Shown here piece after piece: positions 50,919 to 60,531 of a stretch of 64,000 bases of DNA. The stretch is taken from positions 62,001 through 126,000 of the forward strand of contig NZ_BSFE01000002.1 in assembly GCF_027922185.1 (NCBI RefSeq), read 5' to 3'. Numbering within the stretch: the first letter of the stretch is position 1; every line of letters starts with the position of its first letter. The notes below the pieces were generated by a model. It was not told the origin of the DNA, made no database searches, and saw nothing but the letters and a program-made list of their open reading frames with translations. Made by a program: the position numbers and the translations under genes. Source of the stretch: Maricaulis virginensis (lineage in GTDB: Bacteria; Pseudomonadota; Alphaproteobacteria; Caulobacterales; Maricaulaceae).

Positions 50919-53705
50919 ATGGATGATCTCATCAGCGAGTTTTTGACGGAAACAGCCGAAAGCCTGGACGTCATCGACGCGGAGCTGGTGCGTTTCGAGA
51001 ACAACCCGGAAGACCGGGCCATTCTCGACAACATTTTCCGCCTTCTCCACACCATCAAAGGGACTTGCGGCTTCCTGGGCCTTCCCCGCCTGGAAGCTGT
51101 CGCTCACGCCGGCGAAACGCTGCTGGGCAAGTTCCGCGACGGCGAACTCGCCGTATCGCCACCGATGGTGACGCTCGTCCTCGAGGCGATCGACCAGATC
51201 AAGGTGCTGCTGGAATCGCTCGAGGAAACCGGCGCCGAGCCGGCCGGCGAAGACAGCGCCCTGATTTCCAAGCTCGAAGATGCGGCGATGGGCAAGCTGG
51301 AAGGTGCCGTCCAGCCGGACGCGCCGCAGAAGCCTGAAAACTGGGACGAAGACCTTGGCCGCGAACTGCGTCCGGGCGAAGTCTCGTTGGCCGATCTGGA
51401 AGCGGCCTTCCAGAACGCCGATGTTGAACCTGCCAATGATCCGGGCGACGCAGCGCCGGCAGAGAGTGCGCCTGTGCAGCACCTCGGCGTCGGCGATTTC
51501 GATCCGGAACTGGGTCGCGAACTGCGTCCGGGTGAAGTGTCCGCTGCCGAACTCGAAGCGGCTTTCATGAGCGCCGATGTTGAGCCCGGCTACGCGCCGG
51601 AACCGCCCAAGGCGTTCATCACCGACGATATGAGCCATGAAGAAGCGCTGCAGTCGGCCATGGCCGAGCTGAAGGGCGTTGATCACGTCGCCGGTGGTGA
51701 AGGCGGCCCGCGCGTCCAGCAGACGGTGCGTGTCACCGTGGACGTGCTGGAAGGTCTGATGACGACCGTTTCCGAGCTCGTGCTGACCCGCAACCAGCTG
51801 ATGCAGACCATTCGAGGCATGGAAGACGAGGAGCTCAAGGGCCCCCTCCAGCGCCTGTCTGCCGTGACCGGCGAGCTGCAGGACGGGGTCATGAAGACCC
51901 GCATGCAGCCGATCGGCGATGCCTGGCGCAAGCTGCCGCGTATCATCCGCGACGTCTCGACGGATCTCGGCAAGAAGATCGAACTGGTCATGGAAGGCCA
52001 GGACACCGAGCTGGACCGTCAGGTGCTCGAGCTGATCAAGGATCCGCTCACCCACATGGTCCGCAACTCGGCCGATCACGGCCTCGAGATGCCGGCCGAC
52101 CGGGTCAAGGCCGGCAAGCCCGAGAAGGGCCGGATCAAGCTGTCCGCCTATCATGAAGGTGGCCACATCATCATCTCCATTTCCGATGACGGGAAGGGGC
52201 TGGACACCAAGCGCATCGGCGAGAAGGCCCTGGAGAAGGGCCTGACCACGCACGACGAGCTGGAGCGGATGACCGAAGCGCAGATCCACCGCTTCATCTT
52301 CGCACCGGGCTTCTCGACGGCGGCCAAGGTGACCAACCTGTCCGGCCGCGGTGTCGGCATGGACGTGGTGCGCACGAATATCGAGCAGATCGGCGGCGTG
52401 GTGGACGTGGCGTCCACGGCTGGCCGCGGCTCGCATTTCTCGATCAAGATCCCCCTGACCCTGGCCATCGTGTCGGCCCTGATCGTCGGCTGCGACGAAC
52501 AGCGCTTCGCGATCCCGCAACTGGCTGTGCGCGAACTGGTGCGCGTCGGCGCCGGGTCCGAGCACACGGTTGAAAAACTGCACGGTGCCCGCGTGATGCG
52601 TCTGCGCGACCGCCTGATGCCGATTGTCGACCTGCACGATGTGCTCGGTGTCGGCGAAGCCTATAGCGGCGGTGAAGACGAAGCGGCCTTCGTGGTCGTG
52701 CTCGACGCCGGCGGCCGCAATGTCGGCCTCGTCGTCGACAATGTCCTCGACACCGAGGAAATCGTCGTGAAGCCGCTCTCGGAATCGCTGCGCAATGTGT
52801 CGGCCTATTCCGGTGCGACCATCCTGGGCGACGGTTCTGTCATCATGATCCTCGATCCGAACGGCCTGGCCGGCGAGATCGTCTCGGCGATGGAAGAGGA
52901 AGCTGTGAACGACATGGCCAGTGCTTCGGTTACCGAACTGGCGCAGCAGACCCAGCGTCTGCTCCTGGTCCGCGCCGGCGGTACGGAACCCAAGGCGGTT
53001 CCGCTGGCCCTGGTCACGCGTCTGGAAGAGTTCGAACCGGATACCATCGAGACCACCAATGGCCGCCAGGTTGTCCAGTATCGTGGCCGCCTGATGCCGA
53101 TCGTGCCGCTGGGCGCGGAAATCCGCTGCACGGAAGGCCAGCGTCTGCCGGTCCTCGTCTTCGCCGAGAACCACACGGCCATCGGTCTCGCCGTCGACCA
53201 GATCGTCGACGTCGTCGAGGAACGTGTCGACATGCAGATGTCCTCCGACAAGCAGGGCGTCATCGGGTCTGCGATCATCAAGGGCAAGGCCACGGATGTG
53301 GTCGATATCGCCTGGTATCTCGATCAGTCGCGCGCCAGCGATATCCAGCGCCGCTCGGCCTCGCGCCGCCGCAAGGTGCTGCTGGTCGATGCCGACGCCT
53401 TTGCCCGACGCATGATCGCGCCGCTGCTGGCCGCTGCCGGCTATGACGTGACGCCGGCCGGCGGCATGCACGAGGTCAAGTCGATTGCCGAAGCGGGCGA
53501 GCATTTCGATGCGCTCGTCGGCGATCCGGCGGCTCTCGACCGCATCCGCAATGAAGGCATGTGGACCAATCTGCCGGCCCTCGCTGTGACGGACTGGCCT
53601 GAAGATACTCCGGCCGACGGCCTCACGGTCGTCCTGCCGCGCTCCGACCGCGGTGCCCTGATTGCCGCGCTCGACGAGGTTTCCCAAGAGGAGAAAGTGG
53701 CATGA
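50919..53705 (+). CDS. cheA: Chemotaxis histidine kinase CheA with C-terminal receiver-like domain
   Basis: A 928-aa cytoplasmic kinase. HPt (1-105) has H44 in FRLLHTIKGTCGFLG. A linker (about 110-235) holds two copies of a LGRELRPGEVS..LEAAF..ADVEP unit (residues about 146-171 and 198-222). Then dimerisation helices, the ATPase (N box HMVRNSADHGLE, G1 DDGKGLD, G2 GRGVGMDVV), two CheW-like regions and a C-terminal receiver-like domain (about 800-925) whose D-pocket is partly degenerate (RKVLLVDADAFARR; no KPF lysine). It phosphorylates CheY and CheB. First gene of cheA-W-Y-B-R. Confidence 0.95.
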   Translation: MDDLISEFLTETAESLDVIDAELVRFENNPEDRAILDNIFRLLHTIKGTCGFLGLPRLEAVAHAGETLLGKFRDGELAVSPPMVTLVLEAIDQIKVLLESLEETGAEPAGEDSALISKLEDAAMGKLEGAVQPDAPQKPENWDEDLGRELRPGEVSLADLEAAFQNADVEPANDPGDAAPAESAPVQHLGVGDFDPELGRELRPGEVSAAELEAAFMSADVEPGYAPEPPKAFITDDMSHEEALQSAMAELKGVDHVAGGEGGPRVQQTVRVTVDVLEGLMTTVSELVLTRNQLMQTIRGMEDEELKGPLQRLSAVTGELQDGVMKTRMQPIGDAWRKLPRIIRDVSTDLGKKIELVMEGQDTELDRQVLELIKDPLTHMVRNSADHGLEMPADRVKAGKPEKGRIKLSAYHEGGHIIISISDDGKGLDTKRIGEKALEKGLTTHDELERMTEAQIHRFIFAPGFSTAAKVTNLSGRGVGMDVVRTNIEQIGGVVDVASTAGRGSHFSIKIPLTLAIVSALIVGCDEQRFAIPQLAVRELVRVGAGSEHTVEKLHGARVMRLRDRLMPIVDLHDVLGVGEAYSGGEDEAAFVVVLDAGGRNVGLVVDNVLDTEEIVVKPLSESLRNVSAYSGATILGDGSVIMILDPNGLAGEIVSAMEEEAVNDMASASVTELAQQTQRLLLVRAGGTEPKAVPLALVTRLEEFEPDTIETTNGRQVVQYRGRLMPIVPLGAEIRCTEGQRLPVLVFAENHTAIGLAVDQIVDVVEERVDMQMSSDKQGVIGSAIIKGKATDVVDIAWYLDQSRASDIQRRSASRRRKVLLVDADAFARRMIAPLLAAAGYDVTPAGGMHEVKSIAEAGEHFDALVGDPAALDRIRNEGMWTNLPALAVTDWPEDTPADGLTVVLPRSDRGALIAALDEVSQEEKVA

Positions 53706-54187
53706 GCTCGCAGCATAGCGACAATTCCGGCCTCGGCGCCGAAGCGATGAACGAGTACGTGTCCGTCCGTATCGGCGATCAGCTGTTCGGCGCGCCGGTC
53801 GATGCGATCCGTGAAGTGTTCGCGCCGCAATCGGTAACGCATGTTCCGCTGGCTCCCGACGAGGTCGCGGGGCTTCTGAACCTGCGCGGCCGCATCGTCA
53901 CGGCCATTGACGCCCGCCGTCGTCTGGGCCTGACGCCGCGCGAGAAGACCGAGACCGGAATGGCACTCGGTGTGGAACGCGGGAACGAAATCTTCGGACT
54001 TATCGTCGACAGTGTCGGTGAAGTGCTGCGTCGCCCGCGGTCCGAACTGGAACCGGTCCCGGCCCATGTCGATGCGCGCTGGCGTTCCATGGTCAAGGGC
54101 GTGCACCGGCTGGAAAAGGAACTGCTTGCAGTTCTCGACGTTTCGGCCGTCATCGGTACGGCCGGCCAGACCAACAAGGCTGCCTAG
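53702..54187 (+). CDS. cheW: Chemotaxis coupling protein CheW
   Basis: A 161-aa coupling protein linking receptors to CheA. The CheW fold is visible: EYVSVRIGDQLFGAPVDAIREVF, then APDEVAGLLNLRGRIVTAIDARRRLGL and IFGLIVDSVGEVL. Its ATG overlaps the cheA stop by 4 nt. Confidence 0.96.
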   Translation: MSSQHSDNSGLGAEAMNEYVSVRIGDQLFGAPVDAIREVFAPQSVTHVPLAPDEVAGLLNLRGRIVTAIDARRRLGLTPREKTETGMALGVERGNEIFGLIVDSVGEVLRRPRSELEPVPAHVDARWRSMVKGVHRLEKELLAVLDVSAVIGTAGQTNKAA

Positions 54188-54200
54188 CGGAGGGTAAGGC

Positions 54201-54575
54201 ATGAGAACCTGTCTCGTCGTGGACGACTCCCGGGTGATCCGGAAAGTCGCTCGCAAAATTCTTGAAGAGCTCGACTTCGAATGTGTCGAAGCGGCGGACG
54301 GATCCGAAGCGCTCGACGCCTGCCGCAAGCAGATGCCCGACGCGATCCTGCTCGACTGGAACATGCCGGTCATGAACGGGCTCGACTTCGTCAAGGCGCT
54401 GCGCCGCGAGGAGGGTGGTGACAAGCCGGTCGTGGTGTTCTGTACCACCGAGAACGACATGGCACACATCACCGAAGCCCTGCGTGCGGGTGCCGACGAA
54501 TACGTCATGAAGCCCTTCGACGGTGAAATCATCGAATCCAAGCTGCAGCAAACCGGATTGCTTCGCGCCTCCTGA
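54201..54575 (+). CDS. cheY: CheY chemotaxis response regulator
   Basis: A 124-aa single-domain receiver: D8-D9 acidic pair in LVVDDSR, phospho-acceptor D52 in ILLDWNMPVMNG, the switch threonine in VFCTTEND and lysine in EYVMKPFDGE. Phosphorylated by CheA, it binds the flagellar switch. Placed between cheW and cheB with short gaps. Whether it is the main motor-binding CheY cannot be told; relatives in Alphaproteobacteria often have several. Confidence 0.95.
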   Translation: MRTCLVVDDSRVIRKVARKILEELDFECVEAADGSEALDACRKQMPDAILLDWNMPVMNGLDFVKALRREEGGDKPVVVFCTTENDMAHITEALRAGADEYVMKPFDGEIIESKLQQTGLLRAS

Positions 54576-54585
54576 GGAGTTTCCC

Positions 54586-55764
54586 ATGCCGGAACTCGCC
54601 ACTACGGGCGCGGCCGCCAACCCCATTGCCAAGGTTCTCGTGATCGACGACTCCGCTGTCGCACGGGGCCTGATGACCCGCTGGGTCGATGAAGATCCCG
54701 ATCTCGCGCTTGTCGGCGCGGCAGTCGATGGCGAGCAGGGCCTGAAAAAGGCCGAGGAGCTCAAGCCCGACCTGATCGTGCTCGATGTTGAAATGCCCAA
54801 GATGGACGGCCTCGCCGCCCTGCCGCTGCTGCTGAAGGCAGTGCCGGGCTGCAAGGTCGTGATGGCTTCCACCCTGACGCGCCGCGGCGGTGAGGTGACC
54901 ATCCGCGCCCTGTCCATGGGCGCGGCCGACTACGCCCCCAAGCCGCAGGCCGGGCGTCTGGCCGGCGCCGAGGAGTTCCGCCGCGACCTCCTGTCCAAGC
55001 TGAAAGCGCTGGCACCGCGCCCGATTCCGCCGGTTCCCAGCGCCCGCGACATCCCCGCGGCGCTTGCGCCGGCGATCCGCACCATCACGCCTGCGCCCGC
55101 CGCACCCGGCGCGCCCGTCCGCAAGGCGTTTGCACCGGCGGCACAGCCGCCCGCTTCGCGCGGGGCTGTCGCCCGCCATACGGTGCGTCCGGAAATCATC
55201 GCCATCGGGTCCTCGACCGGTGGCCCGCAGGCGCTGCGCGATGTCGTGGCGGCCTTTGGAACCGATATCCGGGTCCCGATCGTGGTGGCCCAGCACATGC
55301 CGGCCCTGTTCACCAAGATCCTGGCGGAACACCTGTCCAAGGCCTCGTCCCTGCGCTGCAAGGAAGCCGAGGACGGCGAACGCCTCGTCGCCGGCAGTCT
55401 CTACATTGCGCCGGGCGACTTCCATCTGACCGTCCGCAAGGATGCGGCCGGCTTCTACGCGGTGCTCGACCAGACGCCGCCGATCAATTTCTGCCGCCCC
55501 GCCGTCGACCCGCTGTTCCAGTCGGTGACCGAGGTGACCGGTGGCAAGGCGCTGGGCATCATCCTGACGGGGATGGGGCATGACGGCCGCGAAGGCTCGC
55601 GTATCCTGCGCAGTGCCGGCGGCACGATCCTCGCCCAGGACGAAGCAACAAGTGTGGTCTGGGGCATGCCCGGCGCTGTCGCCGCGGCCGGCCTGGCCGA
55701 CGAAATCCTGCCGCTCAACCGGATCGGTTCGTCGATCGTCCAGCGCGCGAAGAACGGGATGTGA
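54586..55764 (+). CDS. cheB: CheB protein-glutamate methylesterase
   Basis: A 392-aa adaptation enzyme: receiver domain (about 14-135, D67 in IVLDVEMPKMDG), a Pro/Ala-rich linker (about 148-195), and the methylesterase domain (about 198-390) with the Ser of GSSTGGPQAL, His of AQHMPALF and Asp of GMGHDG. It removes methyl groups from, and deamidates, chemoreceptors. GAGGAG precedes the ATG at 54586. Confidence 0.96.
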   Translation: MPELATTGAAANPIAKVLVIDDSAVARGLMTRWVDEDPDLALVGAAVDGEQGLKKAEELKPDLIVLDVEMPKMDGLAALPLLLKAVPGCKVVMASTLTRRGGEVTIRALSMGAADYAPKPQAGRLAGAEEFRRDLLSKLKALAPRPIPPVPSARDIPAALAPAIRTITPAPAAPGAPVRKAFAPAAQPPASRGAVARHTVRPEIIAIGSSTGGPQALRDVVAAFGTDIRVPIVVAQHMPALFTKILAEHLSKASSLRCKEAEDGERLVAGSLYIAPGDFHLTVRKDAAGFYAVLDQTPPINFCRPAVDPLFQSVTEVTGGKALGIILTGMGHDGREGSRILRSAGGTILAQDEATSVVWGMPGAVAAAGLADEILPLNRIGSSIVQRAKNGM

Positions 55765-55766
55765 CC

Positions 55767-56603
55767 ATGATCAAGATCGAAGACATCACTTTCGTGGCAG
55801 CCGAAGCCTACAAGCGCTCCGGCCTCGTCCTGTCGACCGACAAGGGGTATCTGCTGGAAAGCCGCCTGGCGCCGCTGGCGCGGGCCGAGGGCTATCCGTC
55901 GATAGAGGCCCTGATCGCCGCGGCACGCCGTGAAAGCAATGATCGCCTGCTCTGGGCGATCACCGAGGCTCTGGCGACGCACGAGACCTTCTTCTTCCGC
56001 GACAACACGCCCTTCGACCTGTTCAAGCAGGAAATCCTGCCGGTGCTGTCGCGGGCCCGCGGCAACATGTCGACCATCCGGATCTGGTGCGCGGCCTGCT
56101 CGTCGGGCCAGGAGCCCTATTCGCTGGCGATGATCCTGGAAGAGGAAAAGGCCCGCCTGGGCGGTCTGCGCTTCGAGATCGTGGCCACCGACATGGCACC
56201 GCGCGTGCTGGAAAAGGCCAAGGCCGGCGTCTACTCGCAGTTCGAGGTCCAGCGCGGCCTGGCGATCCAGCGTCTGGTGACGCATTTCGACCAGTCCGGC
56301 GATCAGTGGCGCATCAAGCCGAACCTGCGCTCGATGGTGACCTTCCAGAAGCAGAACCTGCTGGAGAACTTCTCCGGCATGGGCACGTTCGACGTCATCT
56401 TCTGCCGCAATGTGCTGATCTATTTCGATGCCGACACCAAGAAGCGCATCCTGCAGCGGCTCGCCGCGCAGACCGCGAGCGACGGCTATCTGATCATGGG
56501 TGCCGCCGAGACGGTGGTCGGTCTGTCGCAGGATTTTGCGCCGGTCGAAGGCCGCCGCGGCCTGTATGGCCGCTCCGGCGCGGCCAAGTCGGCTGCGGCC
56601 TGA
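55767..56603 (+). CDS. cheR: CheR chemoreceptor methyltransferase
   Basis: A 278-aa SAM-dependent enzyme that methylates receptor glutamates. N-terminal helical domain (1-75), then ETFFFRDNTPFDLF, IRIWCAACSSGQEPYSLAM (SAM site), VATDMAPRVLEKAKAGVYSQ and FDVIFCRNVLIYFD. The ATG at 55767 is two codons after a possible GTG and follows the cheB stop by 2 nt. It ends the che operon, before a terminator. No receptor or cheD gene is linked in this window. Confidence 0.95.
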   Translation: MIKIEDITFVAAEAYKRSGLVLSTDKGYLLESRLAPLARAEGYPSIEALIAAARRESNDRLLWAITEALATHETFFFRDNTPFDLFKQEILPVLSRARGNMSTIRIWCAACSSGQEPYSLAMILEEEKARLGGLRFEIVATDMAPRVLEKAKAGVYSQFEVQRGLAIQRLVTHFDQSGDQWRIKPNLRSMVTFQKQNLLENFSGMGTFDVIFCRNVLIYFDADTKKRILQRLAAQTASDGYLIMGAAETVVGLSQDFAPVEGRRGLYGRSGAAKSAAA

Positions 56604-56630
56604 CACGCCTGACAGCTCCTGCCGAACAAG

Positions 56631-56663
56631 AAGGCGCGGCCCCACCAGGAGCTGCGCCTTTTT
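56631..56663 (+). terminator. Terminator after cheR with alternative hairpin
   Basis: AAGGCGC (56631-56637) pairs with GCGCCTT (56654-56660) before a run of T. A competing 9-bp stem, CAGCTCCTG (56613-56621) with CAGGAGCTG (56646-56654), overlaps its right arm. Confidence 0.65.
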
Positions 56664-56681
56664 CATGTCCGGCCAAAGCGC

Positions 56682-57296
56682 CTACGGCGTGATCGCGTCT
56701 GCGCGTACGGCGTCCATCATCTCGTAGAGCAATTGTGTCGCCGGCTCACGCATGGCGTCGATATAGGATGCGTCGGAAGACGTGACCGCGACGCCCAGCC
56801 GGACGCGCCGGAAATTGCCATCCACGCCGTAGAGCAATTCGGAAAAGCCGATATAGTAGGGCCCGTCACCCTCATCCTCGATCCCGGTTCAAACCTCCCA
56901 GCGGGCATCTGCCGTCGATGCTGCCGAGAGCGGGTGGATGGCCGGTGTGTCGCAACCTGCGTCCGGCGCCGGCATGCGGTCGTCCTCTTCCAGCGTGTCG
57001 GGATCGACAGGCAGCGGATTGCCCTGCGCATCGTGGCGCTCGATGCTGCTGGCATCGACATCGACGCCATAGCTCATGGACCATTGGGCCCCGCGCGCAT
57101 CGGCCTCTTCTTCGAACCGGTCCATCGCCATTTCGAGGCGGGCTGTGAGGGCGTCGGGATCATCCACCGTGAGGCCGCCGATTTGCGCAATCTGGTTGAC
57201 CAGTTCCAGGGTGAGGGCAAGTGCGTCGTCCTCGCTGTCGGCGAGCGCGACAGGTGTGACACTGATACAGACGAGCAAAGCGGCAAGCCAGCGCAT
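56682..57296 (-). pseudogene. Secreted protein interrupted by in-frame TGA
   Basis: A 204-codon frame broken by TGA at 56889-56891 (codon 136). The N-terminal half has a clear signal peptide (MRWLAALLVCISVTPVALA) and an acidic mature part (ALALTLELVNQIAQIGG, LEMAMDRFEEEADARG). After the stop the same frame continues with protein-like sequence, GDGPYYIGFSELLYGVDGNF, RVRLGVAV and REPATQLLYEMMDAV, up to TAG at 56682. I do not recognise the family. Either a truncated 135-aa protein is made, or the gene is recently inactivated, or the base call is wrong. Confidence 0.7.
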
Positions 57297-57369
57297 GGCG
57301 ATCTCCTTCACGGCTGGCCAAGGCTAGCGGCTGAGCTTCGAGCGGAAAAACCCCTGAACAGGGGACATG

Positions 57370-57399
57370 AAAAAACCCGGACGTCGCCGCCCGGGTTTT
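57370..57399 (-). terminator. ctrA terminator
   Basis: On the minus strand AAAACCCGG / CCGGGTTTT around a short loop, followed by six T; 24 bp after the ctrA stop. Confidence 0.85.
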
Positions 57400-57423
57400 C
57401 TCAGGTTCGGTTGTGAGGCCGGA

Positions 57424-58119
<696 letters not shown>

Positions 58120-58644
58120 TGGTTCGCCTCCGGTTTCGTTGTGCGGGCGAATCAGTGCCGCCCGGCCTCACGTCTGTGATTAACCTTATTTGGACGCTAG
58201 GCGGAAACCCTTAACGAAAGTTAAGCGCTGCTTGACCCTGTTTCGGAATCGTCAATTCGAGAAAATTCTGTCGATCCGCTTGATTCGAGAAACTCGTTAA
58301 CGATTCAGGGGTTAACGCGTGTGGTGAATCCCCCGGCAGCGTAAAATTTCGCGAATTGATCAAATATAACGTGCATAAAGTATAGCCTCAGACCGGCCCG
58401 ATCTGCCCGTTCTGAAACGGAAATTCGGCTTTAGAGCCTGTCCTGGAAGGCTTCCTGGGTTTTCCACAGGACATTGTATCGCCTGCGAGACTCACCTGGC
58501 GGAATCGAGTCCGTCCGTTTCGGGGAATCAGCTGCGCGACGCCGTGCAAAAAAAGCCGGGTGTTTACGTCGGAGCAACCGCGTTGGGTATATTGTCTCCG
58601 GGAGCTGGCATTTTCGCCACAGGAAGCAGGGCGGGATCTCCCGT
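58120..58644. promoter_or_regulatory. ctrA/fliI divergent regulatory region
   Basis: 525 bp without a gene. Nine GANTC sites lie at 58149, 58246, 58282, 58302, 58326, 58489, 58502, 58507 and 58525 (starts). TTAA occurs at 58180, 58211, 58221, 58297 and 58312; the 58211/58221 pair forms a perfect palindrome CTTAAC-GAAA-GTTAAG (TTAA-N6-TTAA, one base shorter than the usual CtrA spacing). A TATATT (58588-58593) may be the -10 of fliI. CcrM/GcrA and CtrA control is the clear expectation. Confidence 0.75.
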
Positions 58645-59991
58645 ATGATGCAGACCCTCATCGATCGCATCGATCGCCTCGACGACCGGGTGCTGGAAGG
58701 ACGGATCACCGCCCTGAACGGCCTGCTTGTCGAAGCCGAGGGCCCCAAGGCGGGCCTCTCGCTGGGCGCGCATGCCCTGATCGAGACGGGTGAGGGTGTC
58801 GCGGAATGCGAGATCGTCGGCTTTCGCGGCGAAACCGCCCTGATGATGCCCTTCGGTCCGCTGGAAGGTGTGCGTCCCGGAGCCCGGGTCCGCCTGCAGC
58901 CCGAAGCCGCCCGCGTTCGTCCGTCACAGGCCTGGCTTGGCCGCGTGCTCGACGGTTTCGGCCGTCCGCTGGACAATGGACCTCCGCTCACCGAAGGCGG
59001 TGTCCCCTATCCGCTCAAGGGCAATCCGCCGGGTGCGCATGGCCGTGCGCGGCTGGGGACGAAGCTGGATCTCGGTGTCCGCGTGCTCAACGCCTTCGTG
59101 CCCATGCGGCGCGGCCAGCGCCTGGGCATCTTTGCGGGCTCGGGTGTCGGCAAGTCTGTCCTGATGTCGATGCTGGCGCGGGCCTGCGACGCCGACGTCA
59201 TCGTGATCGGCCTGATCGGCGAACGGGGCCGTGAAGCCCGCGAATTCGTCGACGATGTGCTGGGCCCGGAAGGCCGCAAGCGCTCCGTCGTCATTACCGA
59301 AACATCCGATGCACCGGCCCTGGCGCGCCGGCAGGCTGCCCATCTCACCCTGACGACCGCAGAATACTTCCGCGACCAGGGCAAGGACGTGCTGTGCCTG
59401 ATGGACAGTGTCACCCGTTTTGCGCTGGCCCAGCGCGAGATCGGCCTGGCGGCCGGTGAGCCGCCGACGACGCGGGGCTATACCCCGTCGGTTTTTGCCG
59501 AACTGCCGCGTCTTCTGGAGCGCGCCGGACCGGGCCCCGAACGCCGCGATGGCGGACGCCAGGGGACGATCACCGGCCTGTTCACCGTCTTGGTCGACGG
59601 CGACGATCACAACGAACCGATTGCCGACGCCGTGCGCGGTATCCTGGACGGCCACGTCGTGATGAGCCGGGCCATTGCCGAGCGCGGCCGCTATCCCGCG
59701 ATCGACGTTCTCAAATCGGTCAGCCGGACGGCTCCGGAGGTTTACGATCCGCCGCAGCGCCCGTTCGTGGCCGAAGCGCGCAAATTGCTGTCGGCCTATG
59801 CCGACATGGAAGAATTGATCCGGCTGGGGGCTTACACCCAGGGATCGAACCCGGATGTGGACCGGGCAATCGCTCTCAACGAACCGTTGGAAGCATTCCT
59901 CGGGCAGCAAAAAGACGAAGCGGCGGACATTCCGTCGACATTCGCGCTGCTGTCCGAGATTTTGGGTGGTGGTGAAGGAGGGCGGTCATGA
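58645..59991 (+). CDS. fliI: Flagellum-specific ATPase FliI
   Basis: A 448-aa ATPase of the flagellar type III export apparatus, related to F1-beta. Walker A is GIFAGSGVGKSVLMSML, then VIVIGLIGERGREAREFVDDVL, Walker B DVLCLMDSVTRFALAQREI, and LAAGEPPTTRGYTPSVFAELP. The N-terminal about 30 residues interact with FliH. ATG at 58645 (a second follows at once) gives the usual length. It overlaps fliJ by 4 nt, and is divergent to ctrA as in Caulobacter relatives. Confidence 0.96.
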   Translation: MMQTLIDRIDRLDDRVLEGRITALNGLLVEAEGPKAGLSLGAHALIETGEGVAECEIVGFRGETALMMPFGPLEGVRPGARVRLQPEAARVRPSQAWLGRVLDGFGRPLDNGPPLTEGGVPYPLKGNPPGAHGRARLGTKLDLGVRVLNAFVPMRRGQRLGIFAGSGVGKSVLMSMLARACDADVIVIGLIGERGREAREFVDDVLGPEGRKRSVVITETSDAPALARRQAAHLTLTTAEYFRDQGKDVLCLMDSVTRFALAQREIGLAAGEPPTTRGYTPSVFAELPRLLERAGPGPERRDGGRQGTITGLFTVLVDGDDHNEPIADAVRGILDGHVVMSRAIAERGRYPAIDVLKSVSRTAPEVYDPPQRPFVAEARKLLSAYADMEELIRLGAYTQGSNPDVDRAIALNEPLEAFLGQQKDEAADIPSTFALLSEILGGGEGGRS

Positions 59992-60404
59992 CACGCTCGC
60001 ATGAACCCTTGATCCGGCTGGCCCGGTTCAAGGTCGAGGAACTCCAGAAACAGATGGCGGAGCTCGATCGCTCCCGCCAGGCATTGATCGACCAGATCGA
60101 ACGGCTCGAAGCTTCGGTCCCCGAAGAGCAGGCCATCGCGACCGAGTCGAAAGAAGGCTTCCTGGCCTATGGCTCCTATGCCCAGGCCGTGATCAAGCGG
60201 AAGGAGAACATCCGCCTGTCGCTCGAGGAAGTGGATATCCAGGCCAATGCGTTGCGCGGCCGGCTGTCCGAAGCCTTCCAGGAACTCAAGAAGTACGAGC
60301 TGCTCGAGGAACGGCGTCTGGCCCGGATCGAGAAAGCCGTGCGCGCGGCCGAACAGGACGAGCTCGACGAGATCGCCCAGGTGCGCCACCGCCGCCCCAA
60401 CTGA
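59988..60404 (+). CDS. fliJ: Flagellar export protein FliJ
   Basis: A 138-aa, almost wholly helical coiled-coil protein (LARFKVEELQKQMAELDRSR to the C-terminal EEIAQVRHRR-like end), the stalk of the FliI hexamer that couples it to the export gate. It has low sequence conservation; size, coiled coil and its 4-nt overlap with fliI give the assignment. Confidence 0.88.
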   Translation: MTRSHEPLIRLARFKVEELQKQMAELDRSRQALIDQIERLEASVPEEQAIATESKEGFLAYGSYAQAVIKRKENIRLSLEEVDIQANALRGRLSEAFQELKKYELLEERRLARIEKAVRAAEQDELDEIAQVRHRRPN

Positions 60405-60409
60405 CGGAC

Positions 60410-60443
60410 AAAAAAGGTCCCGGCCTTGAAGAAGACCGGGACC
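60410..60443 (-). terminator. Terminator for TonB receptor gene, shared with fliJ
   Basis: GGTCCCGG / CCGGGACC stem; on the minus strand it is followed by six T, so it chiefly serves the receptor gene, and may also help stop fliIJ. Confidence 0.75.
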
Positions 60444-60531
60444 ATTGAGTTCGTAGTTTCCCACCTACGAGGTTCCCCTGGCCGGAACGGCCGGGAGACA
60501 CGGAGAAGAAGGCCGGGGAGGCCGCCTTCCT

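Noticed and set aside
50871..53687. 938-codon open frame antisense to cheA
   Set aside because: It is the complement of a strongly conserved gene; high GC keeps the opposite frame open. The translation is His/Asp/Arg-rich with no domain.
56889..56891. TGA as selenocysteine codon
   Set aside because: No selenocysteine insertion hairpin is apparent after it, the flanks are not a redox motif and the protein is not a known selenoprotein type.
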